This document shows, in pieces, positions 23,671-34,000 of a stretch of 64,000 nt of DNA (positions are counted from its first letter, which is position 1; every line of letters starts with the position of its first letter). The stretch is from assembly GCA_948474755.1 (NCBI GenBank), contig CAOLHI010000616.1, positions 310,001-374,000 of the forward strand, read 5' to 3'. The position numbers and the translations under genes were made by a program. The notes beneath the pieces were generated by a model. That model saw nothing but the letters and a program-made list of their open reading frames with translations, searched no databases and had not been told where the DNA came from. The DNA comes from Ctenosaura bakeri (taxonomy: Eukaryota > Chordata > Lepidosauria > Squamata > Iguanidae).

Positions 23671-25789
23671 ACAAGAGATGTCCCCAAAAGAAGCACTATG
23701 CTTGGAGGTTTTGCTTAGTCCCTCAATGTGAGTTGGTCAGTAGCAACATTCAAAGGAAGGGCAAGAGAAGCAGCAGGTTGCAGGGGTAGTTTGAACCTTC
23801 TAGCTTTAAAACAGTGGTTAGATGGAAGGTGTTAAAGATTCTGAGTCCTGTATTGCTCTTAGATTGAAGAGATTTTCCACAGAATAAGCCTCCTTGGTCC
23901 TTCCTCAGCACTAATCACCCCCCTACCACCCCATTGCTTCAGCCCTTGCAAGTGCAGTTGGAATAGAGTACAGGTAGACCTGAATTCAGCCAGTTGAGTT
24001 ACAGTGCACTAGAAAAAGATCATGATTAATTTTGTGATGTCTTGATTAGATTTTGTTTTATGGACAGCTTAGCTACTTCTTCTTGTTGTTCTTGTTGTTA
24101 TTTGAAGAAACTAATCTTAACCTCAGAACAGGTCAATCCTAACCTGAAAGGGAATATTTTTTCTCATCTTACACTTGTGCTTAACTTTTTATAGGCTTGG
24201 TCCTCCACTACAAAGTAAATCAATCTATTTTGTCTTCTGATGATCTATTTTGCCTGTTAACAATGCTTGATCTTCTCTCCAGAGTTGGCAAAAGAGAGCT
24301 TTCCAAAGAGATTCACTGCATCCTGCCTAAAATGAGGCCTACACTCTTAACATAGACATAGACATAGAGAGAGAAAGAGATCTCGAAAAGAGACTGAAAA
24401 ACAGAAGGAAAACTTTATTACTCTTCTTTTACTGTTTTGTTCCCAGTCACCTCATGGCCATAGGGCATGTAGCCCAGCCTCTGTGTCTACACAGACCTTC
24501 CCTCAAGCAAGATGCAGACCTACGGTTCAATGCCATTACTTTTCCCCCACTATCATTTTTGTCTGAAAAAGAACCTGTGAGCTGTGAAACTCGGTGAGAT
24601 TGCTTTTCTGCAGAAGGAGAGGGTGTGGTTTAGGAGAAAAAATAAAGCTGCTACCATGGCTGAAGGTGGAAAAGGAAAAGCTTGTCTGTTAAAGGGAGAT
24701 GTTTCTGCTGCTCCGGCTTAATGCAATATAGCTAAGAAAGGTGCTTTGGATTTTGCTTTATATAACATGGTTTCTCTTGCATTTTTATGATGAGTACAAA
24801 ACCACTGAAGTGAATTATGAAGCCCTTTATAGCATTCTTTAAAAAGCCAACCAACAAATTAAAGATAACATCCATTTGTAATGGAAATAAAGAAGATAAC
24901 TGTGATTGCAAAGAATCACTTTCCTCATTCCTAGACCTCCTTTGGCTGAGCCTGGATACTTTAAACAGCCAATTAACTTTCCATTTGTTTTCTAAGAGTT
25001 AGCTACTTGTTCAAGATAATGGTGGGCAGAGTTCTGAAGCTGGCTATCTGTCACCAGAGTGTTCTGGGTAGTAAGATACCTATCTGGATAGGCTGGCTGG
25101 TAAGTGCTAATGATAGCCATTTGATCATAAGAAATGCAACCATTCAGCCCGGCAAATATACTATTCTCATCAGTTCCAGGTGGTCAATAGAAGCATTAGG
25201 ATACATAAGTCTGAGAAACATCTCTGATAAATGAAGTTCAGCCCAGGCTGAAGGATTGTGCTTTCTGCTGCCTAGCTCCACGGCCTAAGTCATTGAGCAA
25301 AGGGATTCCCAACAGAAGAAAAGAAGTAAATATTGTAACCTTAATCTATGATTTAATAATAAACTCTTTAAGTCTTCACTCTATTAGTGTGCATATTGCC
25401 TCTGAATTCTTTTGAGACCTATTGGCAAAACCCCATCATTTTGAGACTGTACCACCACTTGAAACTACAAGTACAGATCATATGTCTGATTAGTGGTGTC
25501 CTTCTGCTGTCACAAGTACTGTAGGGGTTGCAGAAACCTAGCTTTAGACTCTGTGCAAGCAAGAAATCCAATGAACTTTTCAGTTGCAAAACTTAATCTT
25601 CGTGATTTGTTTTTCTAACAAATGAACAAATGCAAAGATTCTCTTGCAGGGTAGCACTATCCAAACAGCCAGGAGAATAGCTGTGGGGGGAGGGTGAGAG
25701 TAGTGCCCCTCAGTAAGAATTCTGCCTCCCCATGAAATTTTCCTTCAGTCCTCAAATCTCTCACATTGAAGTAACTTAAAATTGTAGTT
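23671..25789. other. No recognisable gene or repeat
   Basis: Unclassified. Two small consecutive plus-strand frames at 24817-25002 and 25007-25234 show no motif. A purine-rich run lies at 24364-24390. Confidence 0.45.
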
Positions 25790-26160
25790 GAGCATTTAGA
25801 AATTTAGAAGTACAGTTTAGAAATACAATTGTGAAATGTTTTTAGATAATAGAATGCAGCAAAGTATAGAGATGAAAACGATAACGTAGATCATAGAATT
25901 ATAACAATGAAAAATTTGGTAGAACTCAACAGAATAATAATATATTTAGTATATTTAATATGGAGTAGAAAAAGGAATTCTTACAGGTGGTGTGAGAGAT
26001 AATATGACATGAGGTTACAATCGGGGGGAAATGCATAAAAATGGAATGGGGGAGAGAAGGAAGATACAAGATATAATTAATGCAGAAATAATTGTGAATG
26101 TAACTCTCTAAATTTTAAAGTATTGTTACTTTTTTAAATAAAACTGGAAAAAAAGGAAAA
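25790..26160 (+). mobile_element. Possible L1-like LINE 3' end
   Basis: A-rich, C-poor sequence with G-rich patches (GGGGGGAAATGC, GGGGGAGAGAAGG) ends in TTTTTTAAATAAAACTGG and A runs near 26150. This composition fits an L1 3' UTR with a polyadenylation signal. No ORF remnant was found. Confidence 0.35.
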
Positions 26161-27571
26161 AAGAAATACAGTTTATGCACCAAGAAAAAAGAACAGGCAA
26201 AATTACCAAGGGAATGTGAACCTAGCAAACGTAAGCATTATAGGTGTTAACAATTTTCACTGTGTCACTCTCTGCAATGCTAAAATGTGGGAAGTTAAAA
26301 AAAAAAACTTAGAATAATTATTTTGGGGGGAAGTCTTTATTTTGCCCCTCGCCCCTGCAAACCACTGATGTGGACAATCCAACAGCACAATAAGGTCTGC
26401 TAGTGCATGCATGAACTACTACTTTTACAACTGGAAAATGCCATAGGCATCTGCTGGTTTATTATAAAACAAATCTTTAAAAATCCATACAAAATACGAA
26501 ATCCAGCCATTTAGTTTGCTGTTTCCACTGCTAACATGTTTGGCCTTTGTTTTACACACAGAAAACTGAAAAGAATGTTACCCAAAGGTTATGGAGAATA
26601 TTGATATGAAATAATATTCCATAATTTAAACACCACATTTTTTTTTCTCAGATGGACTCTCCCTTTCGGCCTGGATGGCTCCTTGAGGCAGCTTACTAAC
26701 AAAACATGAACCCCTCATACCTACATCCTAAACCTGTCCATCCCCAAGCAGGTGGTCAATTCACTCTTGTCCAGATGTTTAAATAAACACAGAGACAATA
26801 TACAAAATGTAACAGAAGGTCACAGCTTGCTGCTGCCTTCCCCAATTCTTCTGCCACAGGTTTGCTCATAGCCATGGTGATACCAGGGAACCATGTCATT
26901 GCTCAGTGCCAAGATAGCAGCGGGTCTCCTGTTTAGGTGGCAAAAGGTGGGGGGCAAGGGGAAAATGAAAGCTGACGTGGTAGCTAGAGGAAGGGGACAA
27001 AGATACCTGAGAGGTGAAAAGAAGAGACCTAGCTGTTGAAGCAGAAGCTCTAGCTGCTGGTGTTTACTTTTTGTCTGCAACCTATTGTTCTGAAAGCTTT
27101 GATCTTGAAACAACTCATAGATCCTCTGTAGTGATAATCAGCACTGTCTGTTAGGTAGTGTGGATAAACAGTATTATATATCACAAAAGAATAATTAGCA
27201 TTCATAAGCAGAGGAGCAACAAACAGTCTCAGCCCACCACCTCACCCATTCAGGATCTAGCAACAAAAAGAAAGAAAAAATTCTTGGTCCTCTTTGTAAA
27301 AATGTATGAAGAAGGTTTACTTACAATTATTAAAGGTCTTCTAACATCTCATTGTGAGCAGCTCCATAACATGTGCTCTTCAAACACAGGGAAGAGAGGG
27401 GAAGTACAGACTTCAACATGGAGGACAGACTATCTCAGATTAACTGATACAGGAAGAGAGGATATGGCTAAGATCATACAGCCTCCATACATGCACACAC
27501 ATTACTTTAGCCATTTTTCTGTCTCTGTTACAGGCATTCATTTTGGGTCTAATGCATATGCTATTTTAGTA
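26161..27571. other. No recognisable gene or repeat
   Basis: Unclassified. The 170-codon frame that starts at 27158 gains its last part from the LINE and MITE beginning at 27572, so it is not a gene. Confidence 0.45.
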
Positions 27572-28060
27572 AGGAGATGGGACACAGGGTTCTCAGTGGC
27601 TGCTCCCAGACTGGGGAATGCACTTTATGGGAAACTAGGGCCATTTCCGCACTCAAAGGCCCCTCCCTAAACTGCAAACCCTAGGATTCCATAGGATGTT
27701 GAAAGTGGAATAATAGCGCTATAAGAGTCCAGTGCAGAAATGGCCTACGTTGGCCCCTTCTCTGCTCTCTTTCCACTAGCAGGTGCAGAACTTCTGTTTT
27801 CCTAGACTTTTGAGTGTTTTCTGTCTGTTTCAAATGGTCTTTTAAATGGCAATGTGTTGTAACATAACCATCATCAACATCATCATCATCATTTTAATGC
27901 AATTTAAATGCTGTTTTAAATTAATGTTTTTAATACTATTGTTTTTAAACTATCATTATGCACTGTTTTAACTGTATTTTGTATTAATTCACATTGTGAG
28001 CCATCTTGGGTCTTATATTGGGAGAAAAGCAGAATATAAATGAAGTCAAGTGAGAAGGGT
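27572..28060 (+). mobile_element. L2/CR1-like LINE 3' end, split by a MITE
   Basis: The frame at the start reads FSVAAPRLGNALYGKLGPF, the final part of LINE ORF2, and stops at the MITE (27638-27745). After the MITE comes a TTTTAAAT-rich 3' UTR with a CATCAT run (27868-27894). The tail reads CATTGTGAGCCATCTTGGG...GGGAGAAAAGCAGAATATAAAT, the typical LINE end of this window. Confidence 0.8.
27638..27745. mobile_element. Palindromic MITE, family 1, copy C (left arm deleted)
   Basis: It starts GGGCCATTTCCGCACT and passes at once into CAAAGGCCCCTCCCTAAAC, so most of the left arm is lost. The right arm is intact: ATTCCATAGGATGTTGAAAG, GTGGAATAATAGCGC, then GTGCAGAAATGGCC. TA (or CTA) flanks both ends. 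It sits inside LINE coding sequence, so it is younger than that LINE. Confidence 0.85.
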
Positions 28061-28079
28061 AGTATTTCTATTTGGTATT

Positions 28080-28235
28080 ATATGTGTGATGGTGGCGGCG
28101 TTTTTTATGGTATATCTTTTTAATTGGTTTTTAAATATATTTTAATTACTTTTTAACTTCTGTATTCTATGATTTTTTTAACTAATTTTTTTAATCTGTT
28201 GTAAGCTACCTTGACTCCTGCACTGAAGAAAAGAT
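28080..28235 (+). mobile_element. LINE 3' tail
   Basis: A T-rich 3' UTR ends in TCTGTTGTAAGCTACCTTGAC and CACTGAAGAAAAGATCG, matching the usual TTGTAAGCCGCCTTGAG word of L2/CR1-like LINE ends. It lies about 20 bases after the previous LINE end. Confidence 0.65.
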
Positions 28236-28240
28236 CGCAA

Positions 28241-28271
28241 GAGGAGGAGGAGGAGGAGGAGGAGGAGGAGG
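28241..28271. repeat. (GAG)n microsatellite
   Basis: About ten GAG units directly after a LINE tail, perhaps expanded from that tail. Confidence 0.9.
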
Positions 28272-29425
28272 ATTTAATGAAATCTACTAAAAATGCAACT
28301 GAGCCCTAAATTTGTATCATGTTGAATGTGAATATAAATTTTAAGAGAAACATCCAGTCCAACTAACAGCTATTTGCAGAAAAGGCTCCACTTTGAGGAT
28401 TTCACAGTTTGAGACAAATAGACAGAGACAGATACTTTAGTAGACACCCTAAGTTGAAATCTTCCAACCTATTCACAATAGAAAGAGAGATTTATCCATC
28501 TTTCATTTGGCTTCTGAAGGTTGTTGGTTTTTTTTTTTTTAATGTTTTCATTTGAGTACGAAATAGAATAGCACTTAATAAAACAAATTAAACTGCAGGA
28601 AGTTCCTATCCCCGTAGTTTCAACTACCATTCACCATGGGAATCAGGCACTGTAGTATAACCTAATATTAAGTGTTTTGCAGAACCACATCCACGATTCC
28701 ACTTCCAGCTCATTATGGAACAGCAGTGCCTCACAAGTGCTGAAAGACCATAGTGCTGAGACAACCTTTGTCAAAAGCATAAGTTAGATAAAGCTTGTAA
28801 AAGAAGAAAACTGTTATCTGATCCAATTGGTTCTATGCCATGTCCAGCACAAAGAAACAGATGGAAAGAGGAAAGATTATATATCATTTAGCTTACTATT
28901 TGGGGGTAATCATACTTACATAACATTTTTGTTGTTGTTCTCAACGTAATGCATCCAATGCACACACTCACACAAATCAGTCACCTAGGCTTTCAAATAT
29001 TTCTCATGATATTCATAATTGAATGCCAGTGAAGTCACAACCAAACTGTGTATTTATTTGTGAAGCATTCTTTTCTGCCTGTCAGCCCAAAAAAGGGCTG
29101 ACAGACAATTTACAATTATTCAAAATTTTGCAATTGGAAACCAGACAGCACTCAAAACAAGCCAAACCAAAAAATATCTTTTATAAAAAAATGAATTTGA
29201 AACATGCAAGACTGAAAGTAACATTCATCTATATGAACAGCATTGGATTGTGTTTTGAGTGGCATATTTTAAAATTCTTTAAATTTATAGCAATGTCATA
29301 ATTTCTTGGCATCACATTTTACTGGCTACACTGTAACTCTCCTTGGGAGGGCAATGGTCTTAAATGTGACTAAGAGATACAAGATTCTGATTGATTCAGA
29401 GATTGGTGGAGTAGAAATGTTTTAG
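28272..29425. other. No recognisable gene or repeat
   Basis: Unclassified. The 92-codon frame at 29023-29301 has no recognisable motif. Confidence 0.45.
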
Positions 29426-29872
29426 CCTAGTGGTTCTTAACCTGGAGTCTATGGAGCCCTGTACTGGAAATGAAGAGCAGCAGCAACAGGGACGTGGGAT
29501 CAGCAGGTGTGGATGTGTGTGCCCAAACTGCTCTCTCATTTGCAAACAAGAGACCCATTGCTCAAAGGTGACTGCCTTTGTGCAGGAAACCATTTGTAAC
29601 TGATTCATGCTAAAAGAATTTGTGTAGCTTTATTACAGCTTCTATTTGCCTGAAGCAGGCAACAGAAATATTTTGCTGGGCATAGGGCAAGATTGTCAGT
29701 GTTCTTTTTATACAGTCCCCCTCCCAAAATATGCAATGGGTTAGTTGCATATAAGATAGAATGAAGCAACCCCCTCAAGTGGTAGGTATTTTGGTAGTCC
29801 TTCTCAACCCCTGTTACCCCACTGGAAAACCCTGCCCTGGGGTCTACAATTTTGATATTACAATATAATTCC
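29426..29872. other. Weakly hAT-like words, otherwise unclassified
   Basis: TAGTGGTTCTTAACCTGGAG at 29431 and CCTTCTCAACCCCTGTTACC near 29797 resemble hAT (SPIN/Charlie) terminal words. Both point the same way and no opposite end was found. Not enough to define an element. Confidence 0.25.
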
Positions 29873-30760
29873 ATGTGTCTGGGAGGTCACCCGGATGAGC
29901 ACGTAGGCAGCAACGGTCAAACGATCGAAAACCAGGTCAGGCCAGTAAAATCTCCCATCACGTAGCCCCAGGAGACCTCAAGCTGTGCAAACCCACAGTA
30001 GACAAAGGGTCCTCAGCCCCTGAGAAGCCGACTTGAGGGGATAAGTGTGTTTGCCCCAAGTTGAGCACTGATAGCAATGAAATCCTAATAAGCAAGGACA
30101 TAAAGTCACACCACAACCTGATGCAGCCGAAGAGACTTTGGCAACACCTTATAATCTCATCATGCAAAGGAAGTTGCCATCGTGGAGCTTCTTTTCCATT
30201 GCAACACCCATTGTTCTCCCGGGGAAAGGATTATCCCTCTAGGTACTTTTTCCCCTACAAATAGTCCCAGTTTTTGAGCGGTTCTTGGATCACTCCTGGT
30301 CATCTCAGTAGACCATTTCTCCATCCATTGAGTAATCCCCTCAGCCCTCTCTGTGCTGAGCTCTACTTCTTCACTGTTTTTCCCAGACCAAGGACTTCAG
30401 GAAAAGGTGTATTATTACCCCAGCTACAATCCCTTCAATATTCCCCCTATCCAGTTTCCTGTCTTTTGCTTCTTAATAGGTCTTGAGTGAGTGTGTGAGT
30501 GATTGCATTGGTGCATGAGACTTTCATTCAATAAAATCATTTTATTGGACATCTTTGTTTGGTTTTTGGCTTGGCGTAACCCTGTAAAAACTGGGTAGAA
30601 AGACCCCACTAGGTTACCCTGCCTCTCGCATTGCTATTGCTTATGCTCTGGCTAGTTTCCATTCCCCGTTACGTGGAGCACATTGAGGTGTCCCCCAAAA
30701 GACCCTAGAAATCAGGGTAACACCTCCTGACCCTTTGCTGTAATAGAGAACAGAATTGTG
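29873..30760 (+). mobile_element. C-rich LTR-like block, possible solo LTR
   Basis: This stretch differs in composition from its surroundings, with many CC runs and more CpG. It begins near TGTGTCTGGGAGGTCACCCGG. It has a possible TATA-like CTACAAATAG at 30256-30265 and an AATAAA signal near 30530, about 270 bases later, followed by a T/G-rich stretch (TTTGTTTGGTTTTTGGC). That order (control region, start, poly(A) signal, short end) is what an endogenous-retrovirus LTR shows. I could not fix TG...CA ends or a 4-6 bp duplication, and no gag, pol or env sequence is attached. Confidence 0.35.
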
Positions 30761-31539
30761 AGCACCCCGGAGGTGGGTAGCTTCCAGGTCTAGGAGATGG
30801 AGAATCCACTCCACATTTTAGGTTGGATTCTGAAAGAGCTACCCAACCTAGTTTGCTGAACCTAGTTTGGTGTGCAGTAAAGCACTCTGGATAGTTCCTA
30901 AAACATTCTGGCTGAAACCCAGTCTAGATTCTCTGTCCCCCTGACATGGAACTCACAAGCTCTCACTGATTGTCTCTGCCCAGGAGCCTATATTACAATG
31001 ACTAAGGTGTGATCAGGAACATTATCCTGCTTCCTGTGTTGAAAGAAGATTTGACCATTACACACAAAATGGAGGTGGCATCCTTGGCCACAGGCAGCAA
31101 AAGGGTTTGGGCAAGAATTCAGTCCTAATAGCTTTGTTTTCTATTGCTTCAGGATCACTATGGGACAAATGCTCAACTTTGCCAAATATGTGTTTGGAAA
31201 GACCCCTAATGTCATAGCTTCCAAATTATGATGAAGAGAAACCAAAATAGTCATGAAGTTATTACCAAATTATTATTTTTTCTACCTTCCTCCCTTCTGT
31301 TTGTCTTGTTTATGTACACCATATGAAGAGGAGGTGGGCCAAAGGGAAGATTGATACATGTTCTGACTGATACAGTGTTGTCATTTCCACATATTTTTAA
31401 TACAGCTGAGAAACTTAGATAAAGTAGGACATGGAAGAAATTTGCAAAGTAGACTGAGATTTGGAAAAAAAATTATGAGACATGCCAAATGTTACCACCA
31501 TGAACAGTTACATAAACAGTTACATTTTATATAATTCAT
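30761..31539. other. No recognisable gene or repeat
   Basis: Unclassified sequence. The ATATTACAAT word near 30990 also occurs near 29857. Confidence 0.45.
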
Positions 31540-31760
31540 CCTAATTACACAACCCCCATTTGCCTTTAAATTTAATTAGAATGCACCTTCTATAGAAGTG
31601 CTGTCGGAAGCCAAGAAATTTGCATGCTTAGTGATGATGCATTGTCTTCCTGACAAGCCTAGAGAGTTTCAGTGGCAATGGGAAAGAAAAAATCCTTGGA
31701 GATTTTTATGTGATGCATTTGATGGCAATGCAAGTTGTTGATAGATGTGCCCTGCAGTTG
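31540..31760. promoter_or_regulatory. Possible conserved non-coding element
   Basis: Repeat-free sequence with CCTAATTACAC and TTTAATTAGA homeodomain-type words, then GGAAGCCAAGAAATTTGCATG and GATGATGCATTG. The density of such sites is suggestive, but there is no direct evidence of function. Confidence 0.15.
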
Positions 31761-32199
31761 GAAAACATTGATTATGTAGGTTTAAAGGTGAGAAGACAGA
31801 TTTTCCACTGATCTATTTCTTCGTAAAATGGATGCAGGTGTGGAATATTTTAATCAAATACTCACACATAGCGGCAGCTTTCCATCAACACAATGGTTCC
31901 AAGAATGCTAGACAAAAAGATAGGGAGCATTTTTTTAACTATATCCCCTTTTTTTCTGGTAAGAAAAAAAGATAGGCTTTTAGATTAAATCTCTTCCACA
32001 GGATGATTCTTCAAGTTCATAAATAATAAATAGAGTGGCTTTTTTGAATGTATATGGGAGGTTGTTTGTGACTGTTCACATAAATATTTTTTAGAAAAAT
32101 CTCTTTGTGAATTGGGACTTAATATGAAAGGAGAAGCCTAGATGAAAACCTTTGACCCAGCTCAGATGAACAAGCGACTGGGAACCATTCACACACACA
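31761..32199. other. No recognisable gene or repeat
   Basis: Unclassified AT-rich sequence before the 5S-derived SINE. Confidence 0.4.
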
Positions 32200-32425
32200 C
32201 CTCTCTCTCCATGTGTATGCAACTTCAAGTTGCCCATCGACTTATGGTGACCCCATGAATATCTCAAGCAAGGAATACCAGAGGTGCTTTGCCAGTTCCT
32301 TCTTCTGAAGTATAGCCTACAGCACCTGGTATTCATTGGTGGTTTCTCATGCAGTACTGATCAGAGCTGACCCTGCTTAGCTTCCAAGATTCAACAGGAT
32401 CTGGTGTCTTTAGGGTATTTAGGCC
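32200..32425 (-). mobile_element. 5S rRNA-derived SINE (5S-Sauria type), minus strand
   Basis: Positions 32312-32425 match the reverse complement of vertebrate 5S rRNA along nearly its whole length: TAGCCTACAGCACCTGGTATTC, then CAGTACTGATCAG, then CTGACCCTGCTTAGCTTCC, then CAACAGGATCTGG. The rest (32211-32311) is the tail. Read on the minus strand it includes GGCAAAGCACCTCTGG and GGTCACCATAAGTCGATGG, the BovB-like end also used by Sauria SINEs. A 5S head joined to such a tail was described in Anolis as 5S-Sauria SINE. The tail and the substitutions exclude a functional 5S gene. Confidence 0.85.
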
Positions 32426-32699
32426 CTCATTTACACGTACAACTCTTATGTTTCCTGTGTTTACGTTCCCTGGGTAATTTTCTCTGGTCTTTCTTTTAGG
32501 GTGCCTATTTCTAAATGCTCAACCAATATTTTAAACTACAGAAAGTGCTAGATATTTGGGGACTGAAACAAAATTTCATTGGGAGGGAAACAAAGTTCTT
32601 ACTGAGTGGAAATACCCTCATCCCCAATGGAAACCTGAATATGTTAAAAAGAAATCTTGAGTAGCCTTATTGACTTCATTGACTGAATAATGAATTGAT
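32426..32699. other. Unclassified spacer
   Basis: Nothing recognised between the 5S-derived SINE and the next LINE tail. Confidence 0.4.
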
Positions 32700-33420
32700 T
32701 GGCTGATTGATTGATGCCTTCCATTTTTATTCTCTTTTTGGCATAAGTGGCTTCTTAGCTAGCTTATAATAATAAAACTATTCACTGCAAATGCAATGAA
32801 TATTAAATTTAAAATCCATCTGTTAAAACAATAAAGAACAGGAAAATGGATCTGTATACAACAGAACCAAAAGTGAACAATATCAGCTGAGCACAAATTA
32901 ACAATCGAGAACCAGGTACTAGAGTGGATTAAGCATTGGACTATGACCATGGAGACCAGAGTTTGATTCCTTGCTTGGCCATGGAAACCCATTGCGTGAC
33001 CCTGAGCATGTCACATACTCTCAGCCCCAGAAAACTCCCTGATAGGTTTGCCTTAGGGTCTTCATAAATTGGAAATATCTTGAAGACATGCAACAACAAT
33101 AACAACAACAATCAAACAAAAAATAATAAGCTTATAGCAGGATATAAAACTTTGTGAAAAAGAAGGTCTTAACTTTCTGTAAGGAAAATAATTCCTTGAT
33201 GAGGTGGCCACAAGCCTAATCCCCAGTGGGATAAGGAGTTCCCAGGACTCAGCCAGTTAAAGATAAGAACTCATGATGTAAACTGAGCTAAAAAATTGAT
33301 TGGTGAACAGTTGGTCTTTGTGAATGAGCATTATATCAGCTCTTTGGTTAATACCTGTTAGCAAGGAGAGTTCTCTCAGAACAAGTAGGTATGAACCTGC
33401 TCATATCCGCTCTGTGAGGA
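32700..33420 (-). mobile_element. L2/CR1-like LINE 3' end, minus strand, split by a SINE
   Basis: On the minus strand, a C-terminal remnant near 33190-33140 reads FPYRKLRPSFSQSFIS, similar to the RRQxKTFLF motif at the end of LINE ORF2. The T-rich 3' UTR (32880-32766) and a tail with AAGCCACTTATGCCAAAAAG...AATAAAAATGG follow. The plus-strand Sauria SINE at 32909-33112 interrupts it, so the SINE inserted later. The coding match is short and weak. Confidence 0.5.
32909..33112 (+). mobile_element. Sauria SINE with internal deletion
   Basis: It has GACTATGACCATGGAGACC and GAGTTTGATTCCTTGC in the tRNA-derived head, then CCATGGAAACCCATTGCGTGACC, then a jump to the tail (GATAGGTTTGCCTTAGGGTC, AAATTGGAAATATCTTG) and (CAA)n. 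About 40 bases of the usual middle are missing. Confidence 0.85.
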
Positions 33421-33700
33421 AATGGATGGCACATGTCAAATGACAGCCATATACTGAGACAGAAAGAGAAGGCGGGGGACAGGATGGCTTACCGTACTAC
33501 CATACCAAGTCTCTCTCTTCACTGTGACTAAGTAACAAACCAAGCCTGATTTCAAGCAATTCCATCCTCTTCCAGTAATTCCAATTCCAAAAGATTTTCA
33601 GGAGGGCTTTCTGACCCTCTCGTTTGGTGTTTTTTTGTTGTTGTTTTTGGTGGGGAGAAGTACTGATGTCTGCAGTTGACAATAGACTGGGTGCTGAGAA
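33421..33700. other. Unclassified spacer
   Basis: No recognised feature. A T-rich run lies at 33627-33650. Confidence 0.4.
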
Positions 33701-33912
33701 AGGAGATTTGAATGGATGGGTGCTGCACTCTTTTACTGATGTGCTTCTAATTAAATTATGTTTTCATACTGTGATGGATCTACTCTATCTAGGACTAACT
33801 CAGAGGGTTCATTTGCCTGTATTTTTAGTTGTATTTGGGCTTTAAAAAAATATCTTGTCAGAAGACCCAGTTTTGAAAGAGGGATGGGATATAAATCAAA
33901 TAAGTTATAAAA
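33700..33912 (+). mobile_element. LINE 3' end
   Basis: The tail TTTTGAAAGAGGGATGGGAT with ATAAATCAAATAA is the standard end of an L2/CR1-like LINE. The upstream 150 bases fit its 3' UTR but carry no coding remnant that I can follow. Confidence 0.6.
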
Positions 33913-33927
33913 AAAGTAATCAATGGC

Positions 33928-34000
33928 CTAATCTGTGGACTAAAACTATATATTCAGATAAAGATAGATATATAGATATATAGTTTATTCCACAGATTAG
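33928..34000. repeat. 73-nt hairpin with a 24-bp stem
   Basis: CTAATCTGTGGA (33928-33939) pairs with TCCACAGATTAG (33989-34000). Beyond one mismatch and one bulged base, a further 12 bp pair, giving 24 bp around a loop of 22 bases (33954-33975). It could be a tiny fold-back element, since its ends read CTA...TAG, or a hairpin of microRNA-precursor size. Nothing distinguishes these by eye. Confidence 0.75.

Noticed and set aside
27158..27670. 170-codon plus-strand frame
   Set aside because: The last third is LINE ORF2 end plus the start of a MITE. The rest has no motif and the frame stops in the MITE.
32312..32425. 5S rRNA gene
   Set aside because: It has many substitutions in the 5S part, is a single copy and is fused to a SINE tail, so it is a retroposon head.
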